In this document: positions 31,756 through 42,571 of the stretch, in pieces
Position numbering within the stretch: position 1 is the stretch's first letter
Layout: each line of letters opens with the position of its first letter
From: Ornithodoros turicata
Lineage: Eukaryota > Arthropoda > Arachnida > Ixodida > Argasidae
Reading direction: 5' to 3'
Assembly: GCF_037126465.1 (NCBI RefSeq)
Contig: NC_088204.1
Span: 72,167,807-72,231,806, forward strand
DNA length: 64,000 nt
Made by a program: the position numbers and the translations under genes
Notes under the pieces: model-generated
Seen by the model: only the letters and a program-made list of their open reading frames with translations
Database searches by the model: none
Told to the model about the DNA's origin: nothing

Positions 31756-32687
31756 CAGTGTTGCCAAATCTCATTCGCAGGAAGTCGCTAGTAGCGACCC
31801 GAAAAGTCGCTAAAAGTCGCTAAAATTGAAACAGAAAGTCGCTAAAGAAGTCGCTGCTGCTGCTATGCCCTTTTTGTTCGTTGCACGTAATGAAACAATG
31901 TGGTGACAGACCTACCAGGATGTTTCAGCGAATGAGCATGCTCGATGGCCAAGAGAGGACATAACAAAATGAGTCTGAGTGGATAAGAAGGAGAGAAAGT
32001 AAATGAAATTCGGAACCTTGAACAACTTTTGCAGAACTTTTTCTCGTTTTGTCATCGGAAACACCGAACGTGGTTTGTTTATTGCTTGCAAAAGGTTCCA
32101 ATGCCTTCTCGTCTTTTTTGTGACCTAGCTGCTTTATGTATGACAACGTCGCATAAATCTCACACTTGCAATAGATACGCTGGGCCCTTGTGTTTCAGGC
32201 TTTGACTGGACTCAGCTGTCCATTGAATACTTGCAGCATCACCAAGCTCTTGCGGAATACTTCTGGTCTCGCTCAGGACGCGTTTTGGAACTTGCGTCTA
32301 TAGTCAAAGCGGCGCGTCAGAAAAGGGGCAAACTGCAAGCAGCTCATAGAAACTAGCGCTACGAAGAGTAGAAACGAAACTGCACGACGCTGAGCTCCCC
32401 GTGACCAGAGCCGTGACCTGGGGTTGGCTCTGAGCAGTTACAGGTGGCGAAAGGTGGCGCGGTTTCGTATTATTCATCGCCAGCTAAAGCTTGACATTTA
32501 TCGAAATGTGACAAGAAAATCACGGTTCTTCAAGACTTCATGAAGGAATATTCGTGTTGCTAAAAAGTCGCTGAATGTATCAGAAAGTCACCAAAAAATC
32601 CGCTAATCCCAAATACAAAATTTTGTCGCTAGACAAACCCCGAAATCCGCTAAATTTAGCGACTTTTCCCCAAATTTGGCAACACTG
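31756..32687. mobile_element. hAT non-autonomous element, 932 bp
   Basis: Ends cagtgttgccaaat and atttggcaacactg are inverted and flanked by the exact 8-bp duplication ggacccgg (31748-31755, 32688-32695). Subterminal agtcgctaa words repeat. No transposase was seen. Confidence 0.9.
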
Positions 32688-32808
32688 GGACCCGGCCCTT
32701 AGGCTAGCAGAAGCTGTATGTTGTTGTGTCGCTCATAGATGGCGCTTGCCTCGGCTGCGTTTCTGTAGGACTTCGGAACGTTTCTAGCTAGAATATCCCG
32801 CGCGTTTA

Positions 32809-33306
32809 AGGGCTAAACGCATGGAGCGTTTTTCCGACGTTTTCAGGACGCGCGGGCGCTCGGCGTGCGTGTGACCTCGTAAAAACCAGTTTTTCAACGC
32901 GCGCGGAGGGCGTACTCCGGAATCTGTCGACTACAGATATTCGCGCGCGTCTGGGCGCGTTTTCCGAGAAGTAGACAGAACCATGGCCGTCGTGCGGCAG
33001 ACAAGGTGGCGTATGAACAGCTCGCATAAATTTTTGGGACATTATCCATCACACTAAATTTACGTGAACATTTTAATGGTATCTGGAATGAAGGAATGCA
33101 GGAACCACAGGAAAGAAGAGCATCTGCCCGTTCTAACAGATATTTGTGGTCGACGAATATAGCAACAGTGGTGCGCGTCACTCGCTCCGTACGCGTCCCA
33201 TGCGTTTCGGGTGGTCGCCTCGCTGGCGTTTCTTCGCCGCGTGTGCAAGGCCATGGCGTACGCGCGACGTTTTGACGCTGAGAAAACGTCCAATGCGTTT
33301 CGCCCT
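32809..33306. mobile_element. Harbinger-like miniature element, 498 bp, CpG-rich
   Basis: Ends agggctaaacgcatgga and, inverted, agggcgaaacgcattgga, with TTA on both sides (32806-32808, 33307-33309). The inner sequence is also largely inverted. It ends 109 bases before the start codon of TRAF-like copy 1. Confidence 0.65.
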
Positions 33307-33414
33307 TTACGCGTACGAAGCGTTCCGCTGCCCCTTTGGTGTTACTCAGCGAAGAAAGAAGCACCCAGTGTATGACACGTTTCCTGTTCTTAGAGCTTCG
33401 TTTTGGACTGTGAA

Positions 33415-34847
33415 ATGTCTCCCAAAAGCTACCTTTTGGGACACTCTGAAGCTCTCGACTGGCGTCCCGTGCTATTCGTAAATCTCCCGTCAACGATATC
33501 GTGTGACTTGTGCGCCGTCATTCCCGAAAAGATCCTCAGGCTCGAATGTTACCATTCACTTTGTGAGGGATGTTACCATGGCAGCAACGCAGTCGGAGCA
33601 GCCAACGCTGTCCGCTCGACAAGCAAGGCTTTCTTGAAAGTGAAGTGGTAATTTCACCAGTTAGAACGACGCCTCTTCAGAAGTTAGAAGTTCAGTGTTG
33701 CAACTCCAACCATGGATGTAGTTTCGTCGGATCGCTGGAACGAATGAAGTCTCACTTCTTGAAGGACTGTGAGTTTCACGTATTAGCTTGTAAGAAGTGT
33801 TGTGCCACGGTGCTCCGTAAAGACATAATCACCCATTACGTAGAAGAACAGTGCGGGGCTCAAAATACTTTGTGTCCGAGTGAAGATGTTTGTATTGACA
33901 GGAGCGTCGTCGGGATTGGAAGAGAGATCAACGCCTCATTGACAGATATAGCCGATAAGCTCCGTGCCATAGAAGACCATCTAAACAGCCATACTGTGGG
34001 CATCGACGCCACGAAAGAGTGTGTTATAAATAATGCGGGAGCACTGCGCACACTTCAAGAGGGACAAAGCGTCTCGTCTGTGACGATGTCCAACGTTATC
34101 ACTGGCATGCGTAAAGTTACGGAAGCATTGTCTTCGATTGAAGGTCAACGTAGCAACGCAGACGACGTGAAGAACCGCGTCATTGCGTTCGGGAAGATGC
34201 TATCTACTATTGCGGGATTGCAAAAAGATGTGGCTAAGAACGTAGTTAACTCGGATGATCGCTGGAAGCAATGCGCTAGGACACTTGAAGCGATGTCGAA
34301 ACGCATACAAGATCTTTCGTCGTCAACCGAGGACCAGTTTAGTTGCATGAAAGAGATCATCCGTGCTCCACGGGCCACCATTGGACGTGGAACGAATGTT
34401 GCTTTCTTTCACGTGCAAGACGTCGGCGAACAAAGGAACAAAGCAATCGAGGAAGGGGTTGCCTGCACCCACTCTGATGTTTTTGTGCTGTGTGGCTATT
34501 CTGTACAGTTAGTTGCAAAGTTCGCCACATATGACGGTACCGTGAACATAGGTATCTTCCTACGTATTTGTCGTGGCTCCAAAGACTCCCTTTTGAAATG
34601 GCCCTTCTTGTTCTCCTACAAGCTCATCTTGGTTCACCCCATTGCCGACAAAAAGAACATTGAGTATATTATTGATGTGCGAGATAGGTTTTCTAAGTTC
34701 CCTCAATATTTCAATAGACCCGCGAAAAGTTCAAATATGGACTTCGGCCAGTCTGGGTTGTGCAGATTTGGAGATGCACTGAATGGTGGCTTTGTGCACG
34801 AGAACTCGATTACCGTTGGTGTTAGCCTTGTCCAGAGTCGTGAGTAG
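33415..34847 (+). pseudogene. TRAF-like gene, copy 1, frameshifted in the RING
   Basis: TRAF proteins are adaptors, often E3 ligases, below TNF/Toll-type receptors. The start MSPKSYLLGHSEALDWRPVL aligns with copies 2 and 3. The RING opens normally (CDLCAVIPEKILRLECYHSL, CEGC) but the frame changes between about 33575 and 33610, before RCPLDKQG. The rest is open to 34847: TRAF zinc finger (CCNSNHGCSFVGSLERMKSH), coiled coil (about 33930-34360) and a MATH/TRAF-C domain (FVLCGYSVQLVAKF, LLKWPF). It could be a pseudogene, a recent one-base error, or an allele with a truncated RING. AATAAA lies at 34994-34999. Confidence 0.8.
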
Positions 34848-34993
34848 TATATGATTGAAGCTATGAGACCAACGTACCAGTCTGTATGGCTATTAGCCGC
34901 CTTACAGTCACTGCACAAACTTCGCAACCTGATGCAGATGTGTCCGCATTAAATACCTGTATTCATGCATGTAAACTGTAGTCAGAATTCTCT

Positions 34994-34999
34994 AATAAA
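34994..34999 (+). terminator. polyadenylation signal for TRAF-like copy 1
   Basis: AATAAA, 147 bases after the stop codon. Confidence 0.55.
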
Positions 35000-36220
35000 T
35001 AGGGAAATGTTTTTCTTTTTTTAAAACTCAATATTCTGTTCGTTTGTTTGTTTTCAATCACGGTAGCTGGTGATATATCTAAACGAGGGCAGTCATTATT
35101 CATTGCTGTGCGTTGGTGAGTCTAAAGGCCGACACATACTTTACGTAAAATTTCACGCACAGAGTCCCTTTTTCTGTACGTGAAACAGCGCATCAAGGGG
35201 ATCTAATTTCACGTTGCGCGTAAGAGCAGCGCGCAGTAGCCAGTGGAACTGAGGACGCGCTGTTTTCACTGAGCGAAATAGGCACCACGTGGGGCAGTAG
35301 CAAATGTGTGTTGTCCTACTGTTCGTGATTCATCCCCTACAATTTACGTGGCTATAATCGATATATCCCTGCTGTCAAAGCGGGCCACCTTATATAGCTG
35401 CACTAGCGACCCCTTGGAGTCATTACTCTTTACTTTTCACGGATGAACTCTTTGTTTACAAAAGACAGAAGTCACTCGACGAGACTTGACTATCAGCAGA
35501 TAGATCCAAAGTGCAAAGGACGATCCTCCTGCGATCTATAAATGTAATCATCGACAAGCTACCTAATCCAGCTACCCCCCCCCCCCTCCCCCAGCCGACA
35601 TACAAGCGAAGAAGAGGAACATACTCCTCAACTAAAAGAAATGGTGCAGCAGACCCCAAACTCGGGCGTCATCAAGGTCCAAAACGCAGCTACTTCTACT
35701 CTCTACTCTACTCGATGAGATGTGCGGTTTTCAGGAATAGCATCGTGCCGATTTAGCCACGAGGAAAGGGCCCCAGAAAAACGGCAGGTTTGGAGGCCAA
35801 TTTTGTCAGTCCCACAGAAATGGGCTCACCATTGCCCATAAGCGAGAAGGGAAACACGCAGCAATTCTGGCAAAGGATAATCGCAATATCTGTGAGAGAC
35901 CCCCTCTTGACGAAGCCCTCCTTGTTGCCTCGCTTATCTTGGTCCGTCCAATTGATGAGAACAAGGATAACGTTGTAGTGGATGAAGCAATTAAACATAA
36001 GAGGGACGAACATAACGCAAGGCTCACAAACCCCAGTTGCATGCTTCAATTGAATAATGGCAGGAATTCGAAATTTTTGTAACTCATATCGACTATAACC
36101 GTCGATGGGCAGATATTTGGGTATTTTTATTCGCGCACGTATTTAGGGGTCCTCCAGTTATACCGAACACGACCACTCCCATCTTAATCGGTAAACGACC
36201 TGATGACTATGAGCGAAAAT
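35000..36220. other. no gene confirmed; one unrecognised open frame
   Basis: A + frame of about 110 codons without an early ATG is open from about 35747 to 36080 (includes AKDNRNICERPPLDEALLVA). It has no resemblance to a family I know. A C-run lies at 35574-35588. Confidence 0.3.
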
Positions 36221-36248
36221 GGGGGGGGGGGGGGGGGGGGGGGGGGGG
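36221..36248. repeat. poly-G run, 28 bases
   Basis: Uninterrupted G run just before the duplicated segment; the length is unreliable. Confidence 0.9.
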
Positions 36249-36581
36249 CGTATGTGTTCCTCTTTTTTTTTTTGTTTTTAATGTGATAACAATTTTTTAA
36301 CGCACTTTTGGGCCCCTGTGGAGCATAGCATCAGTGGAGAAGAGTCCTTTCACTCTCGCGCTGCGCTATCTTCCCGTCGTCCGTTTGTTTACCGCGCGCC
36401 TCACTTGATGAGAAACGTTTCGGTGGGCGGAGATTTAGCGGATTGGAAGGTCCTTACGATAGCGGTTCCACACGATAAGCCAAACACCTGATTCCTTTGA
36501 AGTAGCTGAGAACATGTTGTGGATCTTTGGTTTGACAGCTTCCTTTTTTTCACGCTTTTGGTTTGTTCACAACAGAACAAA

Positions 36582-37133
36582 CAACAACAACTTTATTACG
36601 GGCGTTGATGATGACTGGGGAGTTTCATCGCCAGGGGGCGATACTCTATCCCACTAATTGCTGGTGGTGATGCGGGGAATGAAATAATGAGCCCACTTCA
36701 CAATGTGGGTCAAGTCCTACGGTGTCCAAAAAGGCGAAGAGAGCATTGAGGGCAGAGCGTTGGTGTGCTCGATGTGGCCAGGGACCAAGCAATGTTGTGT
36801 GAGAGTGAGGGAGGGGGGGAGTGTAGCTTGTTGAGGGATCCGGAGAGTACGGTTCGGGAAGGTTGGTAGTGTGGGCAATGGAGAAGAATGTGCTCTTGAT
36901 CTTCATCACATCTTCCGCAGTGGCTGCAGTACGGGAGAGGCAACTTGTCTCAAGCGGTAGCGCCACTGTGCTGTGAAGGTCACATCGAGGCGCATTCGAT
37001 GAACTAATGCGGCATCTTGACGAGAAATATGTGCAGATATGCGGAAAGCGAGCGCTGGCAGTATGGCGGGGTGGGGTAATGTCAGCGGTTCGTTGGCGGG
37101 TAGCCAGAGGAGTCAAGAGGCGACGAGGTGCGG
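36582..37133 (-). mobile_element. 5'-truncated non-LTR retrotransposon (unit A)
   Basis: Flanked by a 13-bp duplication acaacagaacaaa (36569-36581, 37134-37146). On the minus strand it encodes PYCSHCGRCDEDQEHILLHC, the cysteine/histidine knuckle after the reverse transcriptase, in one of two broken frames. It ends in aataaagttgttgttgtttg. Confidence 0.8.
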
Positions 37134-37199
37134 ACAACAGAACAAATAACAATGCGATGTCAAAAATCCCCTATTCTATGTAGTACAACAATAATCCGA

Positions 37200-37600
37200 A
37201 GACGGGTAGGAGCAACTTCTATTTAAAACGTTAAAACGAGACTTTCGTACAGAGCCTGCACTTCATCAGGTTCTAGAGAAGCCGGCAAAGCACAGCACAA
37301 GAAGCAAAGCACACTCCCGTCGCTGCCAAAGGAAGGGCCCAAATACGCGGAACGCTGCATAAATACTAAACCATACTAAACTTCGAGATGCTTCCGTATA
37401 ACTATTCGTTACCCGCCTACACGTACTTCCGAACCGAACCTCCATACACACACACTGGCCGAAGTCGAACGTAGCGTCGTCGCGCAGAAACCCAACGTGA
37501 GCGCCGAACGGCACAGGAGACGTTCAGACGCTTGTGAATGTGCCGAGCACAACGATACACTGTGTATCCACGAGAACTGTTAAGCATGGTTCACACTACT
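37200..37600 (-). other. unclassified sequence around the second hammerhead motif (unit A)
   Basis: About 80 codons are open on the minus strand (GAHVGFLRDDATFDFGQCV), conserved in unit B at 44791-45027. No family was recognised. It may be the tail of a retroelement that carries the ribozyme. Confidence 0.3.
37232..37275 (-). ncRNA. candidate minimal hammerhead ribozyme, second family (unit A)
   Basis: On the minus strand: TAGAAC, CTGATGA, a stem II of GTGCAG/CTGTAC (one G-U pair), GAA, AGTCTC, GTTTTA. The outer arms pair as stem I. The core nucleotides CUGAUGA and GAAA are intact, and the putative cleavage base is C. Stem III is minimal, as in Penelope-type hammerheads that work as dimers. 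Activity is inference. Confidence 0.5.
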
Positions 37601-37899
37601 GCGTTTTATTGCGTGCGTTAGTTACCGTGGCAACAGACGCGACACTCCGCAGCAGAAGACAAGGAGCTCGCCCGAGCTGAACTTTCTCCGACGCACGGCC
37701 GTGAGCTGGAACCGCCTTTTACGTGCACCTAGAAACAAAGTGATCGAAATCCCCGATGCAAGATAAACCACTGTAGATAAATGTTACCTGTCTATGAAAC
37801 ACAGTCGTGCACGAGACTAACGTGGACAAAACCACGCTAACACCTAACTTGTACTGACCTAATAATAACCTAACCATCATGCTGTTCCGTCGTGTCCGC

Positions 37900-38430
37900 C
37901 CTGCTAAGCCTAACGGCCGCTAAAATGTGGGTTTCGTTCTGTTGTCTTACGGGAGGAGCAAAGCGACGCATCGTTAAACTGGATAACTGGTTTATTCAGT
38001 GTCACTACATTCACACTTAGTGGAACCAACCCACAGTTACAGAAAAGACGCCACACTTGCGTCTTAATGAGTCGGCGTTCGGAACTCGACTGACTCAGCA
38101 AGGGTTCCCGGGTTATGATATCACAAAAGCACGCGAACCAAAAAGGGCAAGACTAAACCAATCGGCAGGCGCTTTCGGCAGTGGGCACCCTCGTGATCTA
38201 TCAGGTGACGTGAAGCATGTGATGCGGTATCGCGTAACCCTGGCAGTTGTCTTGAAGCGAGCTGTCCGGTGCACGAAAGTGTAAACTGAAAGTGGAGAAG
38301 CAGTCTTCCTGCAGCCCAGGTGCGCCATAGGTCATTATCCCCTTATACGCTATGGCCTATTGCCTGCGGTTGTGACATTCGTTCCTTTGTTTTTTTTTTT
38401 TTTTAGGGGCTTCCGACACTCGGACATCCT
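37900..38430 (-). mobile_element. possible 3' LTR of a Ty3-type element (unit A)
   Basis: Lies directly downstream, on the minus strand, of the integrase C-terminus. It has a tgtcggaagcccc start, a TATA-like cgtataagg, and an aataaaccag signal. Exact LTR ends could not be fixed. Unit B has the same stretch at about 45420-45925. Confidence 0.35.
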
Positions 38431-38573
38431 GACAAACTTAACGTCCTCGTTAAGCGCGTGCGTTACCATAAGCGATTCACAATAACACAACTTACAGAAA
38501 CTTCCGTATAAAGCAATCATAAACATGGGCCATTACATTAGCATGTCATAGACGTACATTACGAAAGGCATAC

Positions 38574-38585
38574 AAAACGAAAGAT
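38574..38585 (+). other. empty target site of the Penelope-like insertion (paralogous)
   Basis: The 12-mer aaaacgaaagat occurs once here, between flanks that match those on the two sides of the Penelope insertion in unit B (46056-46067 and 50191-50202). Confidence 0.92.
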
Positions 38586-38611
38586 ACATAAACTTCTCGC
38601 AAGGTAGCATA

Positions 38612-39150
38612 TTATGCTGGTGCCCGACAGTTAGTACAAGACATATGCCTGGTATCTTTCGGGAAATTTGCTAGAGTCACTAAATAAGCTACGCTTATAC
38701 GTAGCTTATCTAGTGACTCTAGTCTCGACGGGGCTGTGTCTTTTCCCGTGTCACAGTCGTCGTTCTCTTCCTCTGAAGAGTCGCTGTCGTCGTCTTCAGT
38801 GTGACTCCGGCTGTTGGTGCTGGTCCATCCTTTCAGTTGGGACACGTGTGCGGTTGTTGCAAACCGGCGTCCTTTGGTTTCTCCGAGCTGCATCACTCTG
38901 TACACGTGTCCGACGGAAGCACTTGTGTGATGACCAGTGGTCCTCGATACTTTCGTCGTCGATTTTTCGTGTCTTAGTTGGCTTCTCGGTGTGCTCCGGC
39001 TGTCGCTTCATGATTTCGCCAACCTCGTATTTTGTCGCAGCAAAATGACGCTTGTCGTACGCGTTCTTCATTTTTGCCTGCTCTTCTAGGAGCTTTCGTC
39101 GCAAACCCTCTCTCAACTCTTCGGCAAACGTCACCTTGCGTGAAACAGTG
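38612..39150 (-). pseudogene. Ty3/Gypsy-type integrase C-terminus (unit A), decayed
   Basis: The minus strand reads KVTFAEELREGLRRKLLEEQ, KNAYDKRHFAATKYEVGEIM, then after a broken stretch YRVMQLGETKGRRFATTAHV and SQLKGW. These are the integrase C-terminal tail of LTR retrotransposon polyproteins. It is frameshifted and interrupted near the end by the hairpin at 38671-38722. Confidence 0.65.
38671..38722. repeat. 52-base hairpin-forming inverted repeat unique to unit A
   Basis: Arms of 23 bases (38671-38693, 38700-38722) are reverse complements with one mismatch, around a 6-base loop. Unit B has unrelated short sequence at this point between the same flanks, so the hairpin arose after the duplication or was lost from unit B. 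Confidence 0.9.
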
Positions 39151-39287
39151 AATCTAGCGCCACATAACACGAAAATTGCGAATAGCGGAGGCGAAAACCC
39201 CAATTCAAGATCAAGTAGGCTTGTGTGCGCGATAGGCGACGGCGCGCGGCACTGACTTCACGCTCAAGGTCACGTGGTAAGAGCCGA

Positions 39288-39326
39288 GTCACGTGGGCCT
39301 CCGCTATCGGAACGGAGTGCAAAAAG
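39288..39326 (+). promoter_or_regulatory. promoter-like module upstream of TRAF-like copy 2
   Basis: gtcacgtgg E-box, ccgctatcggaacgga dyad (interrupted), gtgcaaaaag. It lies about 112 bases before the ATG. A second cacgtgg occurs at 39270. Matches 50863-50896 and 18831-18864. Confidence 0.45.
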
Positions 39327-39437
39327 TGAGCTGAGCCCCATCGTACTTTGAGCGGGGAAATTCCTGGCGCCTGACCGTTGTAGTTATCTGTCGACTGCGA
39401 AGCAAACGTAAGGGCGTTGTTTCGCTGGCTCTGAAGG

Positions 39438-40988
39438 ATGTCGTCCGAAAAGTACCTCGTGGGCTTCTCCAAAGAACTGGATTTCAGGCCCATTGAATGT
39501 GTGGATCTGCATTCCACAAGATACTGCTGTCTCTGCAACGTCGTTCCCACGGTGACTTTTCTTTTGGGATGCTCGCACGCTTTCTGCGAGCTGTGCTACG
39601 AGAATCTTCTCGGTACCGATCGACGCTGTCCTCTGGACGAAACTGACTTTGAGCAGGACGATGTTTCAAAGTTGACATTCAAAGCGAAACGTCTGGAGAG
39701 AACAACTGTTCGTTGCTTCAACGCAAAAAACGGGTGCAACGTCGTAGGAACGATACAGGAGGTGGAGTCTCACTTCTTTGACGAATGTGCCTACTATGCC
39801 GTGATATGTACCAGGTGCAAGGCCAGTGTACTTCGTCGGGACATTGTCAGTCATTGCGGAACATCGTGTCGTCAAGGAAACACGTCCTCTGTTTCCTCTA
39901 TTGGAGTCCACATTCCAATCACCGGATGTTCGTTCGACCCTGTCAAAGAAACTTTTGTCTCCGTGGAAAGTGTTCTGAAGAAGGTATCAACCGTTGAACA
40001 TCAGTTGCATGGGTATGCCGAGGAAATCGACAGTTTAAAGGAAATGGCGTTGAGGAACGAACAACTCCTGAACAGGCTTCTCGAGAACCAGGAGCGTGTT
40101 GCTGCTGATGTTGGCAACACAGAGAACAAGGTGACGCAGCAAGTGCAGGACCAAGCGGAGATTAAGGGGTCACTAAGAGGCGTTGCTGAATTACTCTCAG
40201 TGGTTGAACTGCAAATGTCATCAATAAGCCGTGACAACGTCGCTACGAGTGCAGTGAATAAAAACGTCGAGCAAGTGAGTGAGCGAGTGGGAAACTTGAT
40301 GGACACGCTCCAACAAATAAGTGCTACATTAAATGATGTGAAAGGAATCAAAGGGGAACTGAATCCTCTGTTGCAGTGCTCCGCGGAATTGACAAAATTT
40401 ACGAATGCCGACGAAGAAGCTAGAGAAAAAATGCTACTCGTGAAGGCGATACTCGGAACTTCCACAGAGATTGGGATCGTAGCGCAACGTGTGTACGCGT
40501 TGTATTCCTCCGTGGTACCGCAGAAGATGGAAGCTTTCTTTCATATTGGAGACATTTTTGATATAGCATTGAACATGTCACGACAAAGGTTCACTTTTGG
40601 CATGAAACGTTCTTCTGTAGTGTTTGTGCTTTGCGGATACTCTGTGAGGTTGCGCGCACACTTTATTGCACCCGAGACCCTTTCGCTGCGATTCTCACTG
40701 TGCAAGTCTCAGAGCGATGCCCTTCTCAAGTGGCCTTTTACAATCCCCTTCACCTGTAGGTTCATGCATCCAAGGGACTCGTCGAAGCACATCGTGTGCC
40801 GTACAGTTCACCCAAAGGCTGACTTAAATGGTGGTTGTAATAATGGCGCATATTGCAGGCCAACCGATGCTGAAAACGATGCCGTTCTTATTGAACCGGC
40901 GCCATCCGTAACCACTCTAAGGGCAGATGGCTTCATGCATGACCATTCTGTCTGCATTGGCATAAGGCTTCACCCTGAAATGGCGTGA
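39438..40988 (+). CDS. TRAF-like adaptor, copy 2 (516 aa, intronless)
   Basis: Likely a signalling adaptor or ubiquitin ligase. Residues about 31-67 form a RING: CCLCNVV, CSHAFCELCYENLL, RCPLD, with Asp as the last ligand as in TRAF6. About 85-150 is a TRAF zinc finger (CFNAKNGCNVVGTIQEVESH, ECAYYAVICTRCKASVLRRD). About 170-330 is coiled coil. About 370-515 is a MATH/TRAF-C domain (FVLCGYSVRLRAHF, LLKWPF, CIGIRLHP). The start codon lies in agg-ATG-tcg with no upstream in-frame ATG nearby. It is a single exon, as in retrocopied or tick-expanded TRAF-like genes, and nearly identical to copy 3 except in the early MATH domain. Confidence 0.9.
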   Translation: MSSEKYLVGFSKELDFRPIECVDLHSTRYCCLCNVVPTVTFLLGCSHAFCELCYENLLGTDRRCPLDETDFEQDDVSKLTFKAKRLERTTVRCFNAKNGCNVVGTIQEVESHFFDECAYYAVICTRCKASVLRRDIVSHCGTSCRQGNTSSVSSIGVHIPITGCSFDPVKETFVSVESVLKKVSTVEHQLHGYAEEIDSLKEMALRNEQLLNRLLENQERVAADVGNTENKVTQQVQDQAEIKGSLRGVAELLSVVELQMSSISRDNVATSAVNKNVEQVSERVGNLMDTLQQISATLNDVKGIKGELNPLLQCSAELTKFTNADEEAREKMLLVKAILGTSTEIGIVAQRVYALYSSVVPQKMEAFFHIGDIFDIALNMSRQRFTFGMKRSSVVFVLCGYSVRLRAHFIAPETLSLRFSLCKSQSDALLKWPFTIPFTCRFMHPRDSSKHIVCRTVHPKADLNGGCNNGAYCRPTDAENDAVLIEPAPSVTTLRADGFMHDHSVCIGIRLHPEMA

Positions 40989-41371
40989 CAAATATCTTCC
41001 AAGAGTGCGCCCCGTCTGACATGCCAAAGCTCGTCTATACACAAGTATATTATGTACTCTGTTGTTTCTTCGCAGCAAGAGTCATCCTGACAGGAGGAAA
41101 ACGAGTAATTATTTTGCAACTTGCTGCACGGCAGTGATGTCACGGTGTGTGAGCACGTTATGTCCTCCTTCACGCCCTTAGAAAAAAGGGTGGAGCAGTT
41201 ACACCTTTTAGGAAGTAATAGTTATTGCATATGTTGTGCCAAAAAAGGCTGCAAAGTTCTGCCTGCTATCTCACCCCCAAAACAGAACTTCACCGCATAG
41301 CACGTTGTCCGCCAACCATTGCCTCGAAAGATAGGGTTATCGCTTCCCATTCAGTGAGCGAGGGGTGGCGT

Positions 41372-42571
41372 CAGAGATGGGCAAACTACCTCAAAATTCT
41401 ACTTCAAGTAAAGTACCAAGTACCTGGTGTCGTTAGTACTTCAAGTACAGTACAAAGTACCCAATTCCAAATGTACTTCAAGTAAAGTACAAAGTGCTAA
41501 GCAAAATACTTCAAGTACTCATCAAGTGCTTCGTCAATTTAATTTATCACTTTGCATTCCCCTGTTTAGTATCTTTGTCTTCCTTCTTTTAGCAAAACTT
41601 CAACGCACATTCTTGACAAATGCTCTGAAACCATAAAGTCCTAGGTTAAGTACTAACCCCTGTATATGAACTTAATCAGCTGTTATAATTTGCAGTTACA
41701 TGTAGAGAGGTAATCAGTCAGCTGTGGTGCGATTTTGCAAAATAGTAGTATGCCCTGACTGATCCAAGGTCACCCACCTAGTGTGGTGTTCCGGTACTAA
41801 TCTTCGGGTATAAGAGGCTAGATAATGTCAGGGTGGAAAAGTACAAGCCAACAGAGATTATACATTTCTTGGCATTCCTTGCTGCTTTTTGGAATACATG
41901 TTTAAAAAAGAATACAGAGAAAATTAAAAAAGGATGAAACACGATGTAAGCTTTCATTTTTATTCGACTGTGATATGCAGCAATGTAATCCATGTGACGA
42001 ATTAAAAAAACGTAAAATGTAGAATGTAAGCATGTGTGTCTTTCCGAGTGTTCATCATGTAATGCAATCACACGTTGTGATATAAGTTGGTTATTAACTG
42101 CCAATGAAGGAAACAATATAAAAAAGCATAGAACCTTGTATTGGCAGAACTGAAATGACAATTGATCAAGTCATTGTGCTGCCGGTTGCAGTATCGTAAT
42201 GTGTGCGTGTCTTTGCATTGCATTCGTTTTACATAACCATAGAAGCGTTGATACTTTCTCAACATTTCAAGCCTCTCAACAATAGATTTGCTTCAACAAA
42301 TATGCTCTTTAAATGCACAAAAATCCTTTTGGTAAAATGTCATACTGGGAATCTTGTACTGCATTCCACCAGAAGCGCTAAAATGACGGCAAGACGAGGA
42401 AAACTCAGAGATTAATAGCCCTATCTGTGTGTTTTTGTCATCGTCTTGTCATTTTAGCACTTTTAGTAGGGTGCATTTTTGATACCCACTTATGATTTTT
42501 TGTCTGGAGTCCAAGTTTGGCTACTTGAGTACTTTGAAATGTACTTAAAGTAAAGCACAAGTACACAGAAT
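41372..42571 (-). mobile_element. damaged hAT element, inverse copy of 19395-20255
   Basis: Left end cagagatgggcaaactac, then aagtac words. The sequence follows the reverse complement of 19395-20255 but is interrupted by about 640 unrelated bases (about 41725-42366). It loses its last bases at 42571, where LINE sequence starts. Confidence 0.6.

Larger units (their letters stand above)
36407..41366 (+). repeat. segmental duplication, unit A
   Basis: Runs from gaaacgtttcggtgggcgg to gtgagcgaggggtgg. It is matched throughout by 43942-46067 plus 50191-52945 (unit B). Both units hold a LINE 3' fragment, a hammerhead-like motif, an LTR-like stretch, an antisense integrase C-terminus, and a TRAF-like gene, in the same order. 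Confidence 0.9.

Noticed and set aside
36646..37152. 168-codon minus-strand frame as a host gene
   Set aside because: It lies in the LINE 3' fragment. The recognisable retroelement knuckle is in a neighbouring frame and the whole is bounded by a 13-bp target duplication.
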